A stretch of 64,000 bases of DNA from assembly GCF_900111355.1 (NCBI RefSeq), contig NZ_FOHA01000001.1, positions 186,001-250,000 on the forward strand. Direction: 5' to 3'. The notes beneath the pieces are model-generated. The model did not search any database and had not been told where the DNA came from. It was given only the letters and a program-made list of their open reading frames with translations. The stretch is from Isobaculum melis (GTDB taxonomy: Bacteria; Bacillota; Bacilli; Lactobacillales; Carnobacteriaceae). Shown piece by piece: positions 34,119-42,995 of this stretch (its first letter is position 1; every line of letters starts with the position of its first letter). Both the position numbers and the translations under genes were made by a program.

Positions 34119-35539
34119 TAGACCTTAACCTGTCCAGTAAATAATAGTGTTAATGCAATGATTGAACCAATGACAATAAAAATCGTGGCAATCACTTCAT
34201 TTTTGCTAAATAAGGTTTTACGGCCAGCCTCTTTTCTCGCTTTAATAAAGAAGTAAATACCTGGAATGTAAGCTGTGAAGCAAAGTAGTGTAAAGAAAAT
34301 ACCAGAAGCGAAGATTGCCCAAATTTGAAAAATGGATCCAATTAAGCCAATGATGAGTTGTTTTTTTGCGCCCTGCTCATTCAAATGCTGATAAGAAAAT
34401 TTCACTTGGTAGAGTGTGACAAATAAATAACAAATCAAAATCGCTGCGGTACATAATGAATACGCAAAGTTATAAGCTTTATCTGTAAATAAGAAGGTAA
34501 AGACAAAGACTTGAATCAAGGCAGCTGTAACCATTAATGAAAAAGTAGGTGCCCCTTTTTTATTTGTTTGTCCAAATTTTTTAGGGAGCATTCCAGCACG
34601 TGACATCAACATAGTCGCTTCTCCTGGAAACATAGTCCAAGATAACCAGGCACCTAAAATCGAAATAATTAAGCCAATACTAATAAAGGCTGCCCCCCAA
34701 GAACCAACAATATGTTCAAATACATAAGCCATTGAAGGCTGCTTTAAACTAGCCAATTCTTGTTGCGACATAATCCCATAAGGTATCATTGAAGCTAACA
34801 CATAAAGAGATAAAAGTCCTAATAAACCAATCACAATTGATTTACCAACATCTGATTTTTTATTGGCACGAGTAGATAAGGTTGAAGCCCCTTCAATCCC
34901 AACGAAGACCCACATCATGACCATCATACAATTTTTAATTTGATTCGTCACTTCGCCAAATTCAAAGTTTGTTGAAAAAGTTCCCCAAAAATTAGCGGTA
35001 AACAAATCTGCTTTAAAAGCAACAATCCCAAGAACAATAAAAACAAACAAGGGAATCAATTTACAAATCGTTACAATTGCATTAATAAAAGCGGCACTTT
35101 CTACTCCTTGATTGACAATAAAAGTTAAGCCCCACATTAAAAGACTTGCAACAATAATAGAAGGAATATTTTGACCATCATCAAAAACTGGAAAGAAATA
35201 AGAGACTGTACTCATCAGCATTGTTGCAAAAGCGACATTTCCTAGCCAAGCAGAAAGCCAATAGCCCCAACCACTGATAAAACCAGCAAATTGTCCAAAA
35301 CCAGCTTCTGCATAACTAAAAATACCATTTAAGTCTGGCCGCTTTAAAATCAGATTATTGAAAGAAAGAGAAAGCATTAAAATGCCAACTCCGACAATGA
35401 CCCAGGCAATCAAGGCAGAACCAGGTGCTGCGCCAGCAGCTAAATCGGTAGAGATACCAAAAATCCCGCTTCCTAAGGATGAGCTAATTACCAGTGCTAT
35501 CAGTGAGAATAAGCTTATTTTCTTTACTTTATCAGTCAT
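34118..35539 (-). CDS. APC-family basic amino acid antiporter (ArcD/LysP-like)
   Basis: 473-residue membrane transporter with about 12-13 helices. The first helix motif (LVISSSLGSGIFGISTDLAAGAAPG) and GWGYWLSAWLGNVAFATMLM match the basic amino acid/polyamine antiporter branch, which includes arginine:ornithine and lysine antiporters. No arc or decarboxylase genes are adjacent, so the substrate stays open. AAGGAG lies 8 bases before ATG 35539. The aminotransferase downstream on the same strand may use the transported amino acid, but they are separate transcripts. Confidence 0.85.
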   Translation of the reverse strand: MTDKVKKISLFSLIALVISSSLGSGIFGISTDLAAGAAPGSALIAWVIVGVGILMLSLSFNNLILKRPDLNGIFSYAEAGFGQFAGFISGWGYWLSAWLGNVAFATMLMSTVSYFFPVFDDGQNIPSIIVASLLMWGLTFIVNQGVESAAFINAIVTICKLIPLFVFIVLGIVAFKADLFTANFWGTFSTNFEFGEVTNQIKNCMMVMMWVFVGIEGASTLSTRANKKSDVGKSIVIGLLGLLSLYVLASMIPYGIMSQQELASLKQPSMAYVFEHIVGSWGAAFISIGLIISILGAWLSWTMFPGEATMLMSRAGMLPKKFGQTNKKGAPTFSLMVTAALIQVFVFTFLFTDKAYNFAYSLCTAAILICYLFVTLYQVKFSYQHLNEQGAKKQLIIGLIGSIFQIWAIFASGIFFTLLCFTAYIPGIYFFIKARKEAGRKTLFSKNEVIATIFIVIGSIIALTLLFTGQVKV

Positions 35540-35679
35540 ATGACAAACTCCTTCATCGTGCTTTTTTCTTTTATTGTAGCCGAGATTCCCTTGAAAAAAA
35601 GAGAATTTTCTCTCATTTGTTACTAAAAATTTGCCTGAGATAGGAAGCCTGTTATTTTTTCTGATAGATAAAAAATGAA

Positions 35680-35713
35680 TTACACACTAAAGTCCTTTAA
35701 TTTTAGTGTGTAA
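35680..35713 (+). promoter_or_regulatory. Inverted repeat, candidate enhancer site for a sigma-54 activator
   Basis: TTACACACTAAA and TTTAGTGTGTAA form a perfect 12-bp inverted repeat around 10 bases, about 70-100 bases upstream of the -24 element at 35781. There is no T-run, so it is not a terminator. It sits where LevR-type activators bind. The remaining 35540-35994 holds the promoter, the cre site and no gene. Confidence 0.55.
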
Positions 35714-35779
35714 GGAGAATTCCTGAGATTGTGTAACTAGTGAAATGTTGATATAACAGCGTTTTCATAGTTTCTAAAG

Positions 35780-35800
35780 TTGGCACGATACTTGCTTTAT
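35780..35800 (+). promoter_or_regulatory. Sigma-54 (-24/-12) promoter of the PTS IIC gene
   Basis: TTGGCACGATACTTGCTTTA matches the RpoN consensus YTGGCACGN4TTGCWNNW at every defined base. It directs transcription of the PTS gene at 35995. Confidence 0.85.
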
Positions 35801-35921
35801 AGTAAAGTAGTAGAAGAAAAATAATGGTGTTGCATTACTTATATTGTATTCATGAGATTTTGTTATCAAAATGACAACCATTGTTTTCAGACACTAATTG
35901 ATTTTTTGTATCTTAAAAGAA

Positions 35922-35935
35922 TGTAAACGTATTCA
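35922..35935 (+). promoter_or_regulatory. cre site (CcpA) in the PTS leader
   Basis: TGTAAACGTATTCA matches the cre consensus TGWAANCGNTNWCA with one mismatch. It lies downstream of the sigma-54 promoter, 60 bases before the gene, where CcpA would act as a roadblock. Confidence 0.6.
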
Positions 35936-35994
35936 AATCTGAGTCTTTTATATTTATTTAAATGATACAAATACTTTTTAGGGGGAATTATAAA

Positions 35995-37269
35995 ATGAAC
36001 GGATTTATTGCTTTTATGGAGAAACACTTCATGCCAACCGCTGGTAAAATTGCCGCACAACGTCACTTGGTTGCAATTAGAGATGCTTTCCTAGTAACCA
36101 TGCCTTTAATGATTTTAGGCTCGTTGGCAGTTTTAATTAACAACTTTCCAATTGATGCTTTCCAAAAATTTATGACATCAATCTTTACTGAAGAAGTTTG
36201 GAAAAGCTTTGGTGGAAATATCTGGAATGGTACATTTGGTATCCTTTCAGTGCTTATCGCTTTCTTGTTAGCTTATAACTTATCAAAAAGTTATGGTAAA
36301 GATGGCGTAGCAGCGGGTGTTGTTTCATTAGCTTCATTCTATGCTTTAGGTGGCGCTACTGGAACTGGTACAACTGGACTATTTATCGCTTTATTAGTTG
36401 GGATTTTCTCAGCAGAAATCTTCTCACGCTTAAGTGGAAGTGAAAAATTAATCATCAAAATGCCTGAAGGTGTTCCACCAGCAGTTGCAAGATCATTTGC
36501 TGCATTATTACCAGCAATGTTCACAGTGATGATCTTCGCTTTCATTACAACAATCTTCTTTGCTTTTGGCGTAAAAGATATTATTGCTTCTTTCTATGAA
36601 GCAGTTCAACAACCATTTATGAAATTATCAAATTCTTTCCCATCTGCTTTATTATTAGCATTTATTACACCATTCCTATGGTTCTTCGGTTTACATGGCG
36701 CAAACATGATCGAACCTTTAATGCAAACAATCAATGCGGATGCAATTGCAGCTAACCTTGCAGCAGTTAATGCAGGAGATGCAGCTCCTTATATTGTCAA
36801 CAAACCATTCTTTGATTCATTTGTAAACTTAGGTGGTACTGGTGCTACTTTAGGTCTAATCATTGCGATTTACCTATTTGGTCGTCGTAACAAAGCTTAT
36901 AAAATGGTCACTAACTTAAGTGCAGCACCTGGTTTATTTAACATCAATGAACCAATGATGTTTGGTATTCCAATTGTCTTAAACCCAATTATGTTTGTAC
37001 CATTTATTTTAACGCCAATGGTATTAGTAACAGTGGCTTATATCGCAACTGCAACAGGTCTTGTGCCAGCAGCAATCGTTATGCCACCATGGGTAACACC
37101 ACCAGTTATTGGCGGTGTCTTAGCAACAAGTAGTATTGCCGGTGGTGTCCTTGCCGCTGTCAACCTTGTCATCTCTGTTTTAATCTATGCACCATTTGTT
37201 AAGATTGCAGAAGTACAAGAAATAAAACGTGAACAAGCAGCAGAAGCAGCGATGAAACAAGCAGAATAA
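35995..37269 (+). CDS. PTS cellobiose/lactose-family permease, EIIC
   Basis: 424-residue membrane EIIC of the lactose/cellobiose PTS family, importing a beta-glucoside-like disaccharide or chito-oligosaccharide. It starts MNGFIAFMEKHFMPTAGKIA and has about ten helices, the substrate-loop motif GLHGANMIEPLMQ and the family signature PGLFNINEPMMFGIPIVLNP. ATG 35995 follows AGGGGGAATTATAAA. The gene is alone: its IIA, IIB and phospho-glycosidase must be encoded elsewhere. Expression by sigma-54 plus an activator and CcpA repression is indicated by the upstream sites. Confidence 0.92.
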   Translation: MNGFIAFMEKHFMPTAGKIAAQRHLVAIRDAFLVTMPLMILGSLAVLINNFPIDAFQKFMTSIFTEEVWKSFGGNIWNGTFGILSVLIAFLLAYNLSKSYGKDGVAAGVVSLASFYALGGATGTGTTGLFIALLVGIFSAEIFSRLSGSEKLIIKMPEGVPPAVARSFAALLPAMFTVMIFAFITTIFFAFGVKDIIASFYEAVQQPFMKLSNSFPSALLLAFITPFLWFFGLHGANMIEPLMQTINADAIAANLAAVNAGDAAPYIVNKPFFDSFVNLGGTGATLGLIIAIYLFGRRNKAYKMVTNLSAAPGLFNINEPMMFGIPIVLNPIMFVPFILTPMVLVTVAYIATATGLVPAAIVMPPWVTPPVIGGVLATSSIAGGVLAAVNLVISVLIYAPFVKIAEVQEIKREQAAEAAMKQAE

Positions 37270-37281
37270 AATAGTCTATTA

Positions 37282-37324
37282 AAAGACCTGACAGTAGCGA
37301 ATAGCTATTGTCAGGTCTTCTTTT
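37282..37324 (+). terminator. Terminator of PTS IIC
   Basis: AAGACCTGACAGTAG pairs with CTATTGTCAGGTCTT, followed by CTTTT. Confidence 0.9.
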
Positions 37325-37329
37325 GTCTG

Positions 37330-37665
37330 CTATCTTTTGCCATCCATCATCATACTAGTATGCATTTGATGGCGGCTTTCTGATGATGGCTGATGATTAT
37401 TTATATCACGTGTAGAAGAATAAGAATGACAAGGTTTTTGATGGCGTTCCATTCTGTCATACATATCATTTGCTTGTTCTTCAGAGATAATATCATCTTC
37501 TACCATCTCATTGATGTGCTGTTCACGGTTTTCTGATGAATGTGGTCTGATATCATGATGATTCATACCAAAACCTGGAGAAAAAGCACTTACAACTCGA
37601 TTTGTTCCTAAGATAATAATTAATAGTAGCGTACCTACAACAGCAATTCTTTTAAATTTTTCCAT
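37330..37665 (-). CDS. Secreted His/Met-rich protein, putative metal binder
   Basis: 111-residue exported protein: signal helix (IAVVGTLLLIIILGTN), then GFGMNHHDIRPHS, a short helical segment with EDDIISEEQANDMYDRMERH (like the DUF2680 repeat), and a tail with HSYSS, NHQPS, SRHQMHTSMMMDG. The density of His and Met suggests copper or silver binding outside the membrane. It diverges from the two-component system at 37817, whose sensor loop is also Met/His-rich. AAAGGAGTGAAAAA precedes ATG 37665. Confidence 0.7.
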   Translation of the reverse strand: MEKFKRIAVVGTLLLIIILGTNRVVSAFSPGFGMNHHDIRPHSSENREQHINEMVEDDIISEEQANDMYDRMERHQKPCHSYSSTRDINNHQPSSESRHQMHTSMMMDGKR

Positions 37666-37816
37666 TTTTTCACTCCTTTTTTACTTGTGGCTAAAGTATA
37701 ATCAGTAATTGTGTCAAAAGTATGTTTTTGGCACATAAAAAGCAACTAAAGAAAAACACACTTTCGCCATGATTATCATGTACAATAGAAGGGAAAAGAA
37801 TGAAGGAGCGTTGAGG

Positions 37817-38497
37817 ATGAAAAAAATGCTAATTGTAGATGATAACAAGCAAATTACAACAGTCTTGGAAAGCTATGCTAAAACTGAAGGTTATCAGTGT
37901 GAAATAGCCAAAGATGGTGAAGAAGCCATTGTTTTATTTCAGCAATTTCAACCTGATATCCTTTTATTAGACGTGATGATGCCAAAAAAGGACGGATTTC
38001 AAGTCTGTCAAGAAATCAGAAAGCAATCTACAGTTCCAATCATTATGATTACAGCTAAAAGTGAAGATTATGATAAAATTATGGGCTTAGATATGGGGGC
38101 CGATGATTACATTGTGAAACCTTTTTCACCAGCTGAAATCATGGCAAGAGTGCGGGCTATTTTGAGACGTGTGTCTGTACAGGAAGCAACCAATGAACAG
38201 CAGGTTTGTGAAGATTTAGTCATCGATATGCAACAGTATGAAGTGAAGATAAAAGGGATTGCTGCTTCATTAACAAAAAAAGAAATTGAACTATTATGGT
38301 TATTAAGTACAAATAAAAATAAAACATTTTCAAGAGAAAACTTATTAGATAGCTTATGGGGGATTGATTATTATGGAGATAGTCGGACCGTTGATTCTCA
38401 TATTAAAAGACTACGCGCTAAGATAGAAGCAATTGGTCAAACAAAATGGTCTATTCAGACAATTTGGGGAGTAGGGTATAAATTTGAAGACAATTAA
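37817..38497 (+). CDS. OmpR-family response regulator, putative metal stress
   Basis: 226-residue regulator: receiver with D8-D9, phospho-acceptor D52 (ILLLDVMMPKKDG), MITAKS and IVKPFS, then a winged helix ending QTIWGVGYKF. ATG 37817 follows AAGGAG; the longer frame from 37769 is not supported. Its last 14 bases overlap the sensor kinase. The divergent gene encodes a His/Met-rich exported protein, the likely target. Confidence 0.9.
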   Translation: MKKMLIVDDNKQITTVLESYAKTEGYQCEIAKDGEEAIVLFQQFQPDILLLDVMMPKKDGFQVCQEIRKQSTVPIIMITAKSEDYDKIMGLDMGADDYIVKPFSPAEIMARVRAILRRVSVQEATNEQQVCEDLVIDMQQYEVKIKGIAASLTKKEIELLWLLSTNKNKTFSRENLLDSLWGIDYYGDSRTVDSHIKRLRAKIEAIGQTKWSIQTIWGVGYKFEDN

Positions 38498-39947
38498 TAT
38501 CACACACAATAAAATTGCTAAAAAACTTCTGCTTTATTTTGGTGGCACCTTACTATTTTTTTCTTTCATTATTGGTGTCTTATTTACTTTGTTGTTTCGT
38601 TCGCATACATTAACGATTCATCAGCAAGAAATGAAAAAGCAAGGAAATGCTATTGCAGCTTCAATGGCTGAATATATGGAGGACTCACATAAAGGCATGA
38701 TGGGACAAAGACGATACTTACAAACACTTGATGACGTGATGACTGGTGATGTTTGGCTCATTGATAAGAATCATGATTTGATTACAGCAGATACTCATAA
38801 TAGTGGACACATGGGTGGAATGATGAATGATTCGACGCCTCTTAACTATCAAGATTTACCAGAAAATGCTTCTCAAGTAATTGAAAATGCATTACAGGGA
38901 GAGGCATCCTTTAATGAAGAGTTTAATACCATTCTAAAAACACCCGCTTTAACTTTTGCGACACCAATTTGTTCAGCAAATGGCAAAATTCTAGGTGTTG
39001 TTTTATTGCATAGTCCAATTACAAACATTGCTAGTGGCACCACTGCTGGATTAAAAATACTTGGATTAAGTATGCTGATTGGCCTTGGCTTATCCACTAT
39101 AGTGACCTATTGGTTAGCACATCATTTTACACATCCTTTAAATAAAATGAATGAGACGACTAAGCAATTGGCAGATGGAAAATATGATGTCAAAACTCAA
39201 ATTGCTCAAAACGATGAAATTGGTGAGCTAGCACAATCTATTGACCAGTTATCAATGACCCTCTATGATGCAAGTCTTGAGACAGAAAAGCTAGCGCAAT
39301 TACGAGCAAGCTTTATTGCCAATATTTCACATGAACTAAAAACACCAATCACAGTCATTCGTGGATTTTTAGAATCTTTACAGGACGGCGTTGTGACAAA
39401 TCCAAAAGATGTTGCAAGTTATCATCAACAAATGCTTGCAGAAGTTCTGTTTTTACAGAGATTGGTAGGAGACCTACTAGACTTATCTAAATTACAGCAT
39501 TATGAGTTTGCAATCAAAAAAGAAGCAATAGATATAGCAAGCCTGATTCAAGATCTTAGTCGTAGCTTAAAGCCTCTTTTAACAACTAAGCAGCTTCAAT
39601 TACTTGTTTCATTTGAAGAGGAGCAGCCTTTGGTTGAAGGAGATTATGGTAGACTTAGACAGCTATTGATGATTTTGTTAGATAATGCAGTTAGATACTC
39701 ACCTATTTCTGGAATGATCAAGATCAAGCTTTATCAAGGGGCTTTGGAAATTCAGGATCAAGGTCCTGGTATACCGATAGCTGATCAGCCTTATATATTT
39801 GACCGCTTTTATAAAGCAAGAGATGAGTCGAATAAAAAAGGAACAGGGCTTGGTTTAGCAATCGCAAAAGAAATTGCGAAGCGCCATGACATGGATTTAA
39901 CCGTTTCTGCAACAACTGAAGGAACCACTTTTAGGTTAATCTATTGA
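38484..39947 (+). CDS. Sensor histidine kinase with Met/His-rich sensor loop
   Basis: 487-residue membrane kinase beginning at TTG 38484, 14 bases inside the regulator gene, behind AGGGTATAAA. First helix about 14-36, extracellular loop about 37-185, second helix about 190-212, HAMP, H-box NISHELKTPITV (H283), N-box LMILLDNAVRYS, G-boxes DQGPGI and GTGLGLAIAKEI. The loop contains SHKGMMGQ and HNSGHMGGMMND, clusters of Met and His typical of Cu(I)/Ag(I) ligands. I therefore infer a copper/silver-responsive sensor. An ATG start is not available at a suitable place. Confidence 0.88.
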   Translation: MKTINITHNKIAKKLLLYFGGTLLFFSFIIGVLFTLLFRSHTLTIHQQEMKKQGNAIAASMAEYMEDSHKGMMGQRRYLQTLDDVMTGDVWLIDKNHDLITADTHNSGHMGGMMNDSTPLNYQDLPENASQVIENALQGEASFNEEFNTILKTPALTFATPICSANGKILGVVLLHSPITNIASGTTAGLKILGLSMLIGLGLSTIVTYWLAHHFTHPLNKMNETTKQLADGKYDVKTQIAQNDEIGELAQSIDQLSMTLYDASLETEKLAQLRASFIANISHELKTPITVIRGFLESLQDGVVTNPKDVASYHQQMLAEVLFLQRLVGDLLDLSKLQHYEFAIKKEAIDIASLIQDLSRSLKPLLTTKQLQLLVSFEEEQPLVEGDYGRLRQLLMILLDNAVRYSPISGMIKIKLYQGALEIQDQGPGIPIADQPYIFDRFYKARDESNKKGTGLGLAIAKEIAKRHDMDLTVSATTEGTTFRLIY

Positions 39948-39962
39948 GTAGCTAGACTAAAC

Positions 39963-40003
39963 TAACAACCGACAAACTAACTGATGAGGATGTCGGTTTG
40001 TTT
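39963..40003. terminator. Terminator between kinase and convergent GntR gene
   Basis: CAACCGACA pairs with TGTCGGTTTG with flanking A/T tails; the GntR stop codon lies at its right edge. Confidence 0.7.
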
Positions 40004-40712
40004 ATACTTCATATTCAATGATATACGGCGTTAGTTCTGTATTGTAAAAGGAGTAAGTGACTTGAATGATTTTCTGCTCTGGTGTGTAAACTTTTCTGAT
40101 ACGTTGTAGCATATTAGCTTCATTTGTTGAAAAGACTTTTTGTTGTTGCTTTGAAAGTTTTCCAATTGTGAAGGAATCTGTAAAAGAGCAGGTGCTCTGT
40201 TGATTTTTGGTGAGCCATTTAGTTAAAGTTGTCTGTTCTAATTCCGTTTGGATGGAAATGAGATCTTTATCTTGTTGTAGAGGAATAAAGTGTTCTAAAA
40301 GTAGATAAGGAAGCCCATTTAAAAGAAAGATTTCTATGATAGAGAGACATTCGCTACCAAATATGGCATAAAGTGGATGGTCTTTTTTTAAGGCTATTTT
40401 GGTAATAGAAGAGCTATCATTTGTTAATATTAGACCCTGTGCTTTTAAAATATCAACAAAAGAATGGACTCTTGTTAATTTATTAAATAAACGATTGCTA
40501 AGGACGACTGTGCCAATGCCTGTTTTTTTCTGAACATATCCATCAGCTACAAGGAGGTCAATGGCTTTCCGAATGGTAATTTTACTGACCTTAAATTTAT
40601 TTTCTAAGATGATTTCAGTTGGAATATGTGCACCAACAGGGTAGATTCCTTTTATAATTTCTTGCTTAATTTGATGGGCAACTTGTTGATAAACTTCTTT
40701 TTCTGGTTTCAT
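40002..40712 (-). CDS. GntR/HutC-family regulator with UTRA domain
   Basis: 236-residue repressor: GntR winged helix (about 5-70, IPTEIILENKFKVSKITIRKAI) and C-terminal UTRA effector domain (about 90-236), usually a sugar-phosphate sensor. ATG 40712 has GAGGTG upstream. It is monocistronic and faces an empty region of 532 bases (40713-41244), so its target may be itself or a distant operon. It is distinct from the GntR protein at 53999. Confidence 0.85.
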   Translation of the reverse strand: MKPEKEVYQQVAHQIKQEIIKGIYPVGAHIPTEIILENKFKVSKITIRKAIDLLVADGYVQKKTGIGTVVLSNRLFNKLTRVHSFVDILKAQGLILTNDSSSITKIALKKDHPLYAIFGSECLSIIEIFLLNGLPYLLLEHFIPLQQDKDLISIQTELEQTTLTKWLTKNQQSTCSFTDSFTIGKLSKQQQKVFSTNEANMLQRIRKVYTPEQKIIQVTYSFYNTELTPYIIEYEV

Positions 40713-41007
40713 AAAGCACCTCTTCATTTTATTGAAATTACTAGTAGAACAGCTGGATTAATTCATCTTTTTTTTATAATATTTTGACAGTTAACGGGGA
40801 GATTGTTAATAGTAAATGTAGTGAAAAACACTTCGTTTTATCCGCTTCTTTTTAATGGGTTTATATTATTTTAACATATCTTTTTCGATAGGTAAAAATA
40901 TATACATTTATATTTTTGATTGTTTTTGAAGATAAAATTAAAAATAAAATAGGGTTAGGTTTTGTTTTTAATTGTATTTATGAATAATTTTTGGTAGGGA
41001 GAGGAGA

Positions 41008-41041
41008 ACAAAAAAACTGTCGGCAGGAGAAGCCGACAGTT
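41008..41041 (-). terminator. Leftward terminator in the 40713-41244 gap
   Basis: AACTGTCGGC and GCCGACAGTT form a GC-rich 10-bp stem; on the minus strand it is followed by seven T, on the plus strand by AAGGAG. It would end a leftward transcript starting between 41042 and 41245. I see no gene for it. A 14-codon plus-strand frame at 41077 (TTG, behind GGAGGAG) is the only other item in the gap; the rest is AT-rich. Confidence 0.65.
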
Positions 41042-41244
41042 AAGGAGTTTGTTCATTTTACTTTGGAGGAGTAAAATTGAAAAAGTTTGGTTTGTTTGGT
41101 ATGACTAAAGTATACAAATAAAATGTGAAGAATGATTGAAGAAAGAGTAAAGAATTCCTTTAAAAGATTAAGAAAGTTTATGGTTTCTGCTGATAAATTT
41201 GTTATACTAGCTTTTGAGAGCAATGATGATTGGGGTGTCAAATA

Positions 41245-42087
41245 ATGGGGAATAAAAGGTCTAACTGTCCAGACTACGGTGCAGCAATAACAGTTGAACA
41301 GACTCGTTGCGAGGATTATTATCCTCAAGAGCGTCAACTGCTAACACCAAGTGAGATGACAGAAAATTTAACAAAACAACTCAATCAAGCAGCAGCTTAT
41401 TTTTCAAATCAGATAAGCTTAAAATGCTTTAAAGGTTTTTTTTATTTTGGTATATTAAGCATACTGATTGGTGCAATTGAATTATTTAATGATAGAAATA
41501 GTGGGATTGAAATTCTTATTTTTTACTTGCTTTGGACAGTCATTTTTTATTTTTTAATCATTATCCAAAAAAATAAAATAGCGTCAGAACAAGAAATTGA
41601 TCAGCTACATCAAGTTGTGGTGAATCAAGTGATAAAAAAAATATTTTCAGAAGAAAAACAAGTCAATCAAAGGATTGCTCAGCCCATTCAGCTGGATGAT
41701 TATGATCTAGATAAAAGAGCCCATTTGCGTTTGGTTAAAGGAAAAGATGGTAGGGTTAGATCCTCTCAATATCAGGTGGCATCTATTCAATTTTATCAGG
41801 AATATTTAGCCATCTACACCTATCATTTTTCATTATTAAAAAATGAAGGTAGTGCGTCTTTTATTCAGGTACCATACAGTAAAATAACAGCTGCGACGTC
41901 TATTGTTCAAGCTTATATAGAGATGGATTGGCGTGGGAAAAAACAAGAAATCCCTATTGAACAGTTATTCATTCAAGGAGAGAAATTGGCATTTTTAGAA
42001 ATGACTTTGCAGGGAGAAAACATTGGTCATGCTAGCACAAAAATAAAACAAATGATTCAGCAAAAAAGTCATGTTTATTCATCATGA
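41245..42087 (+). CDS. Membrane protein with degenerate zinc ribbon
   Basis: 280-residue protein. The N-terminus looks like a zinc-ribbon knuckle whose second cysteines have become tyrosine: NCPDYGAA and RCEDYYPQ in place of CPxCG and CExCG. One-base TGC/TGT to TAC/TAT changes would explain this. Two adjacent membrane helices follow (FYFGILSILIGAIELF and ILIFYLLWTVIFYFLIII), then a cytosolic domain of about 180 residues with an LRLVKGKDG motif. The role is unknown; similar proteins are labelled zinc-ribbon membrane proteins. GGGGTGTC precedes ATG 41245; TATACT lies upstream. Confidence 0.7.
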   Translation: MGNKRSNCPDYGAAITVEQTRCEDYYPQERQLLTPSEMTENLTKQLNQAAAYFSNQISLKCFKGFFYFGILSILIGAIELFNDRNSGIEILIFYLLWTVIFYFLIIIQKNKIASEQEIDQLHQVVVNQVIKKIFSEEKQVNQRIAQPIQLDDYDLDKRAHLRLVKGKDGRVRSSQYQVASIQFYQEYLAIYTYHFSLLKNEGSASFIQVPYSKITAATSIVQAYIEMDWRGKKQEIPIEQLFIQGEKLAFLEMTLQGENIGHASTKIKQMIQQKSHVYSS

Positions 42088-42092
42088 AAAGG

Positions 42093-42124
42093 AAAGGTCT
42101 AACCAGGTGTTAGGTCTTTTTTTA
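42093..42124 (+). terminator. Terminator of the zinc-ribbon-like gene
   Basis: AAGGTCTAAC pairs with GTTAGGTCTT (two G.U), followed by six T. Confidence 0.8.
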
Positions 42125-42322
42125 TATTTTTTAAAAGTAAAAGAAAAATAGGATGTATCAATAAAGAATGATTTTTACTTTTCTCGAAAGCTTGTGTCCC
42201 TTGTTTCTGTTGGTGTTTTTGGGTGTTCTGATACTTGCTGAAATAAATATTATCTTTAAGTTATAAAAACTATATGCTAGAATATAGCTGATTTACTATT
42301 CTGATATAAGAGGGTGTGGCGA

Positions 42323-42991
42323 GTGAAAAAAATATTGTTTGTAGATGATAATGAGGAGTATCGCCTGTTTTTTAAAGAATTATTAATCGTATATCATTAT
42401 GATGTAACCGTAGCAAGTAGCGCTAGTGAAGGATTAGAAATGTATAAAACAGAATTCTTTGATTTAATTATCAGTGACTTAAAAATGACAATTATTGATG
42501 GTCTGCAATTCCTCTATCTGATTCGAAAAATGGATGAAAATGCAAAGGTAATTTTATTGACTAGTTCAGATGAGGATGAAGATGAAGTAAAAGGCTTAGA
42601 GCTTAATGCAAATGATTACATAAAAAAATCAGCTTCAATCAAGGTTTTATTAAAACGGATTGAGAAAGTATTAAATGAATCCATTGTTTTTGAAACAGCA
42701 GAGTTAAGAAGTAGCGCTGAAAATATAAAAATTGATTTAAAAACACGAAAAGTCTATAAAAACGAAGAAGAAGTCAGCCTGACCTTAAAAGAATTTAGTA
42801 TTTTGGTGCTTTTTTTAAGAAATAAAAATATTGTGCTTTCAAGAGAATTGATGATTAAAGAAGTTTGGCGAACGAATGATGAATTTGTAGATATAAGAAT
42901 TATTGATACACATGTTAAACGCATTCGAGCCAAGCTTTTTGTGAATTGTATTTTTTCAATAAGAGGAGTTGGCTATGAATGGGTGGAGTAG
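42323..42991 (+). CDS. OmpR-family response regulator, surface-protein cluster
   Basis: 222-residue regulator: receiver with D8-D9, phospho-acceptor D52 (LIISDLKM), LLTSSDED and IKKSAS (Ser-Ala instead of Pro-Phe after the conserved Lys), then a winged helix ending RGVGYEWVE. Start GTG 42323 is placed 7 bases after GAGGGTG; GTG 42314 is possible. It leads an operon of kinase and surface accessory protein with overlapping ends. Confidence 0.85.
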   Translation: MKKILFVDDNEEYRLFFKELLIVYHYDVTVASSASEGLEMYKTEFFDLIISDLKMTIIDGLQFLYLIRKMDENAKVILLTSSDEDEDEVKGLELNANDYIKKSASIKVLLKRIEKVLNESIVFETAELRSSAENIKIDLKTRKVYKNEEEVSLTLKEFSILVLFLRNKNIVLSRELMIKEVWRTNDEFVDIRIIDTHVKRIRAKLFVNCIFSIRGVGYEWVE

Positions 42992-42995
42992 AGGT

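Noticed and set aside
41077-41121. 14-codon plus-strand frame (TTG start) behind GGAGGAG
   Set aside because: Sequence LKKFGLFGMTKVYK shows no hydrophobic signal and no regulator partner. Too weak to call a gene.
41053-41337. 94-codon minus-strand frame next to the leftward terminator
   Set aside because: No ribosome site, low-complexity translation, and it overlaps the better-supported gene starting at 41245. Only the terminator is kept as a signal.
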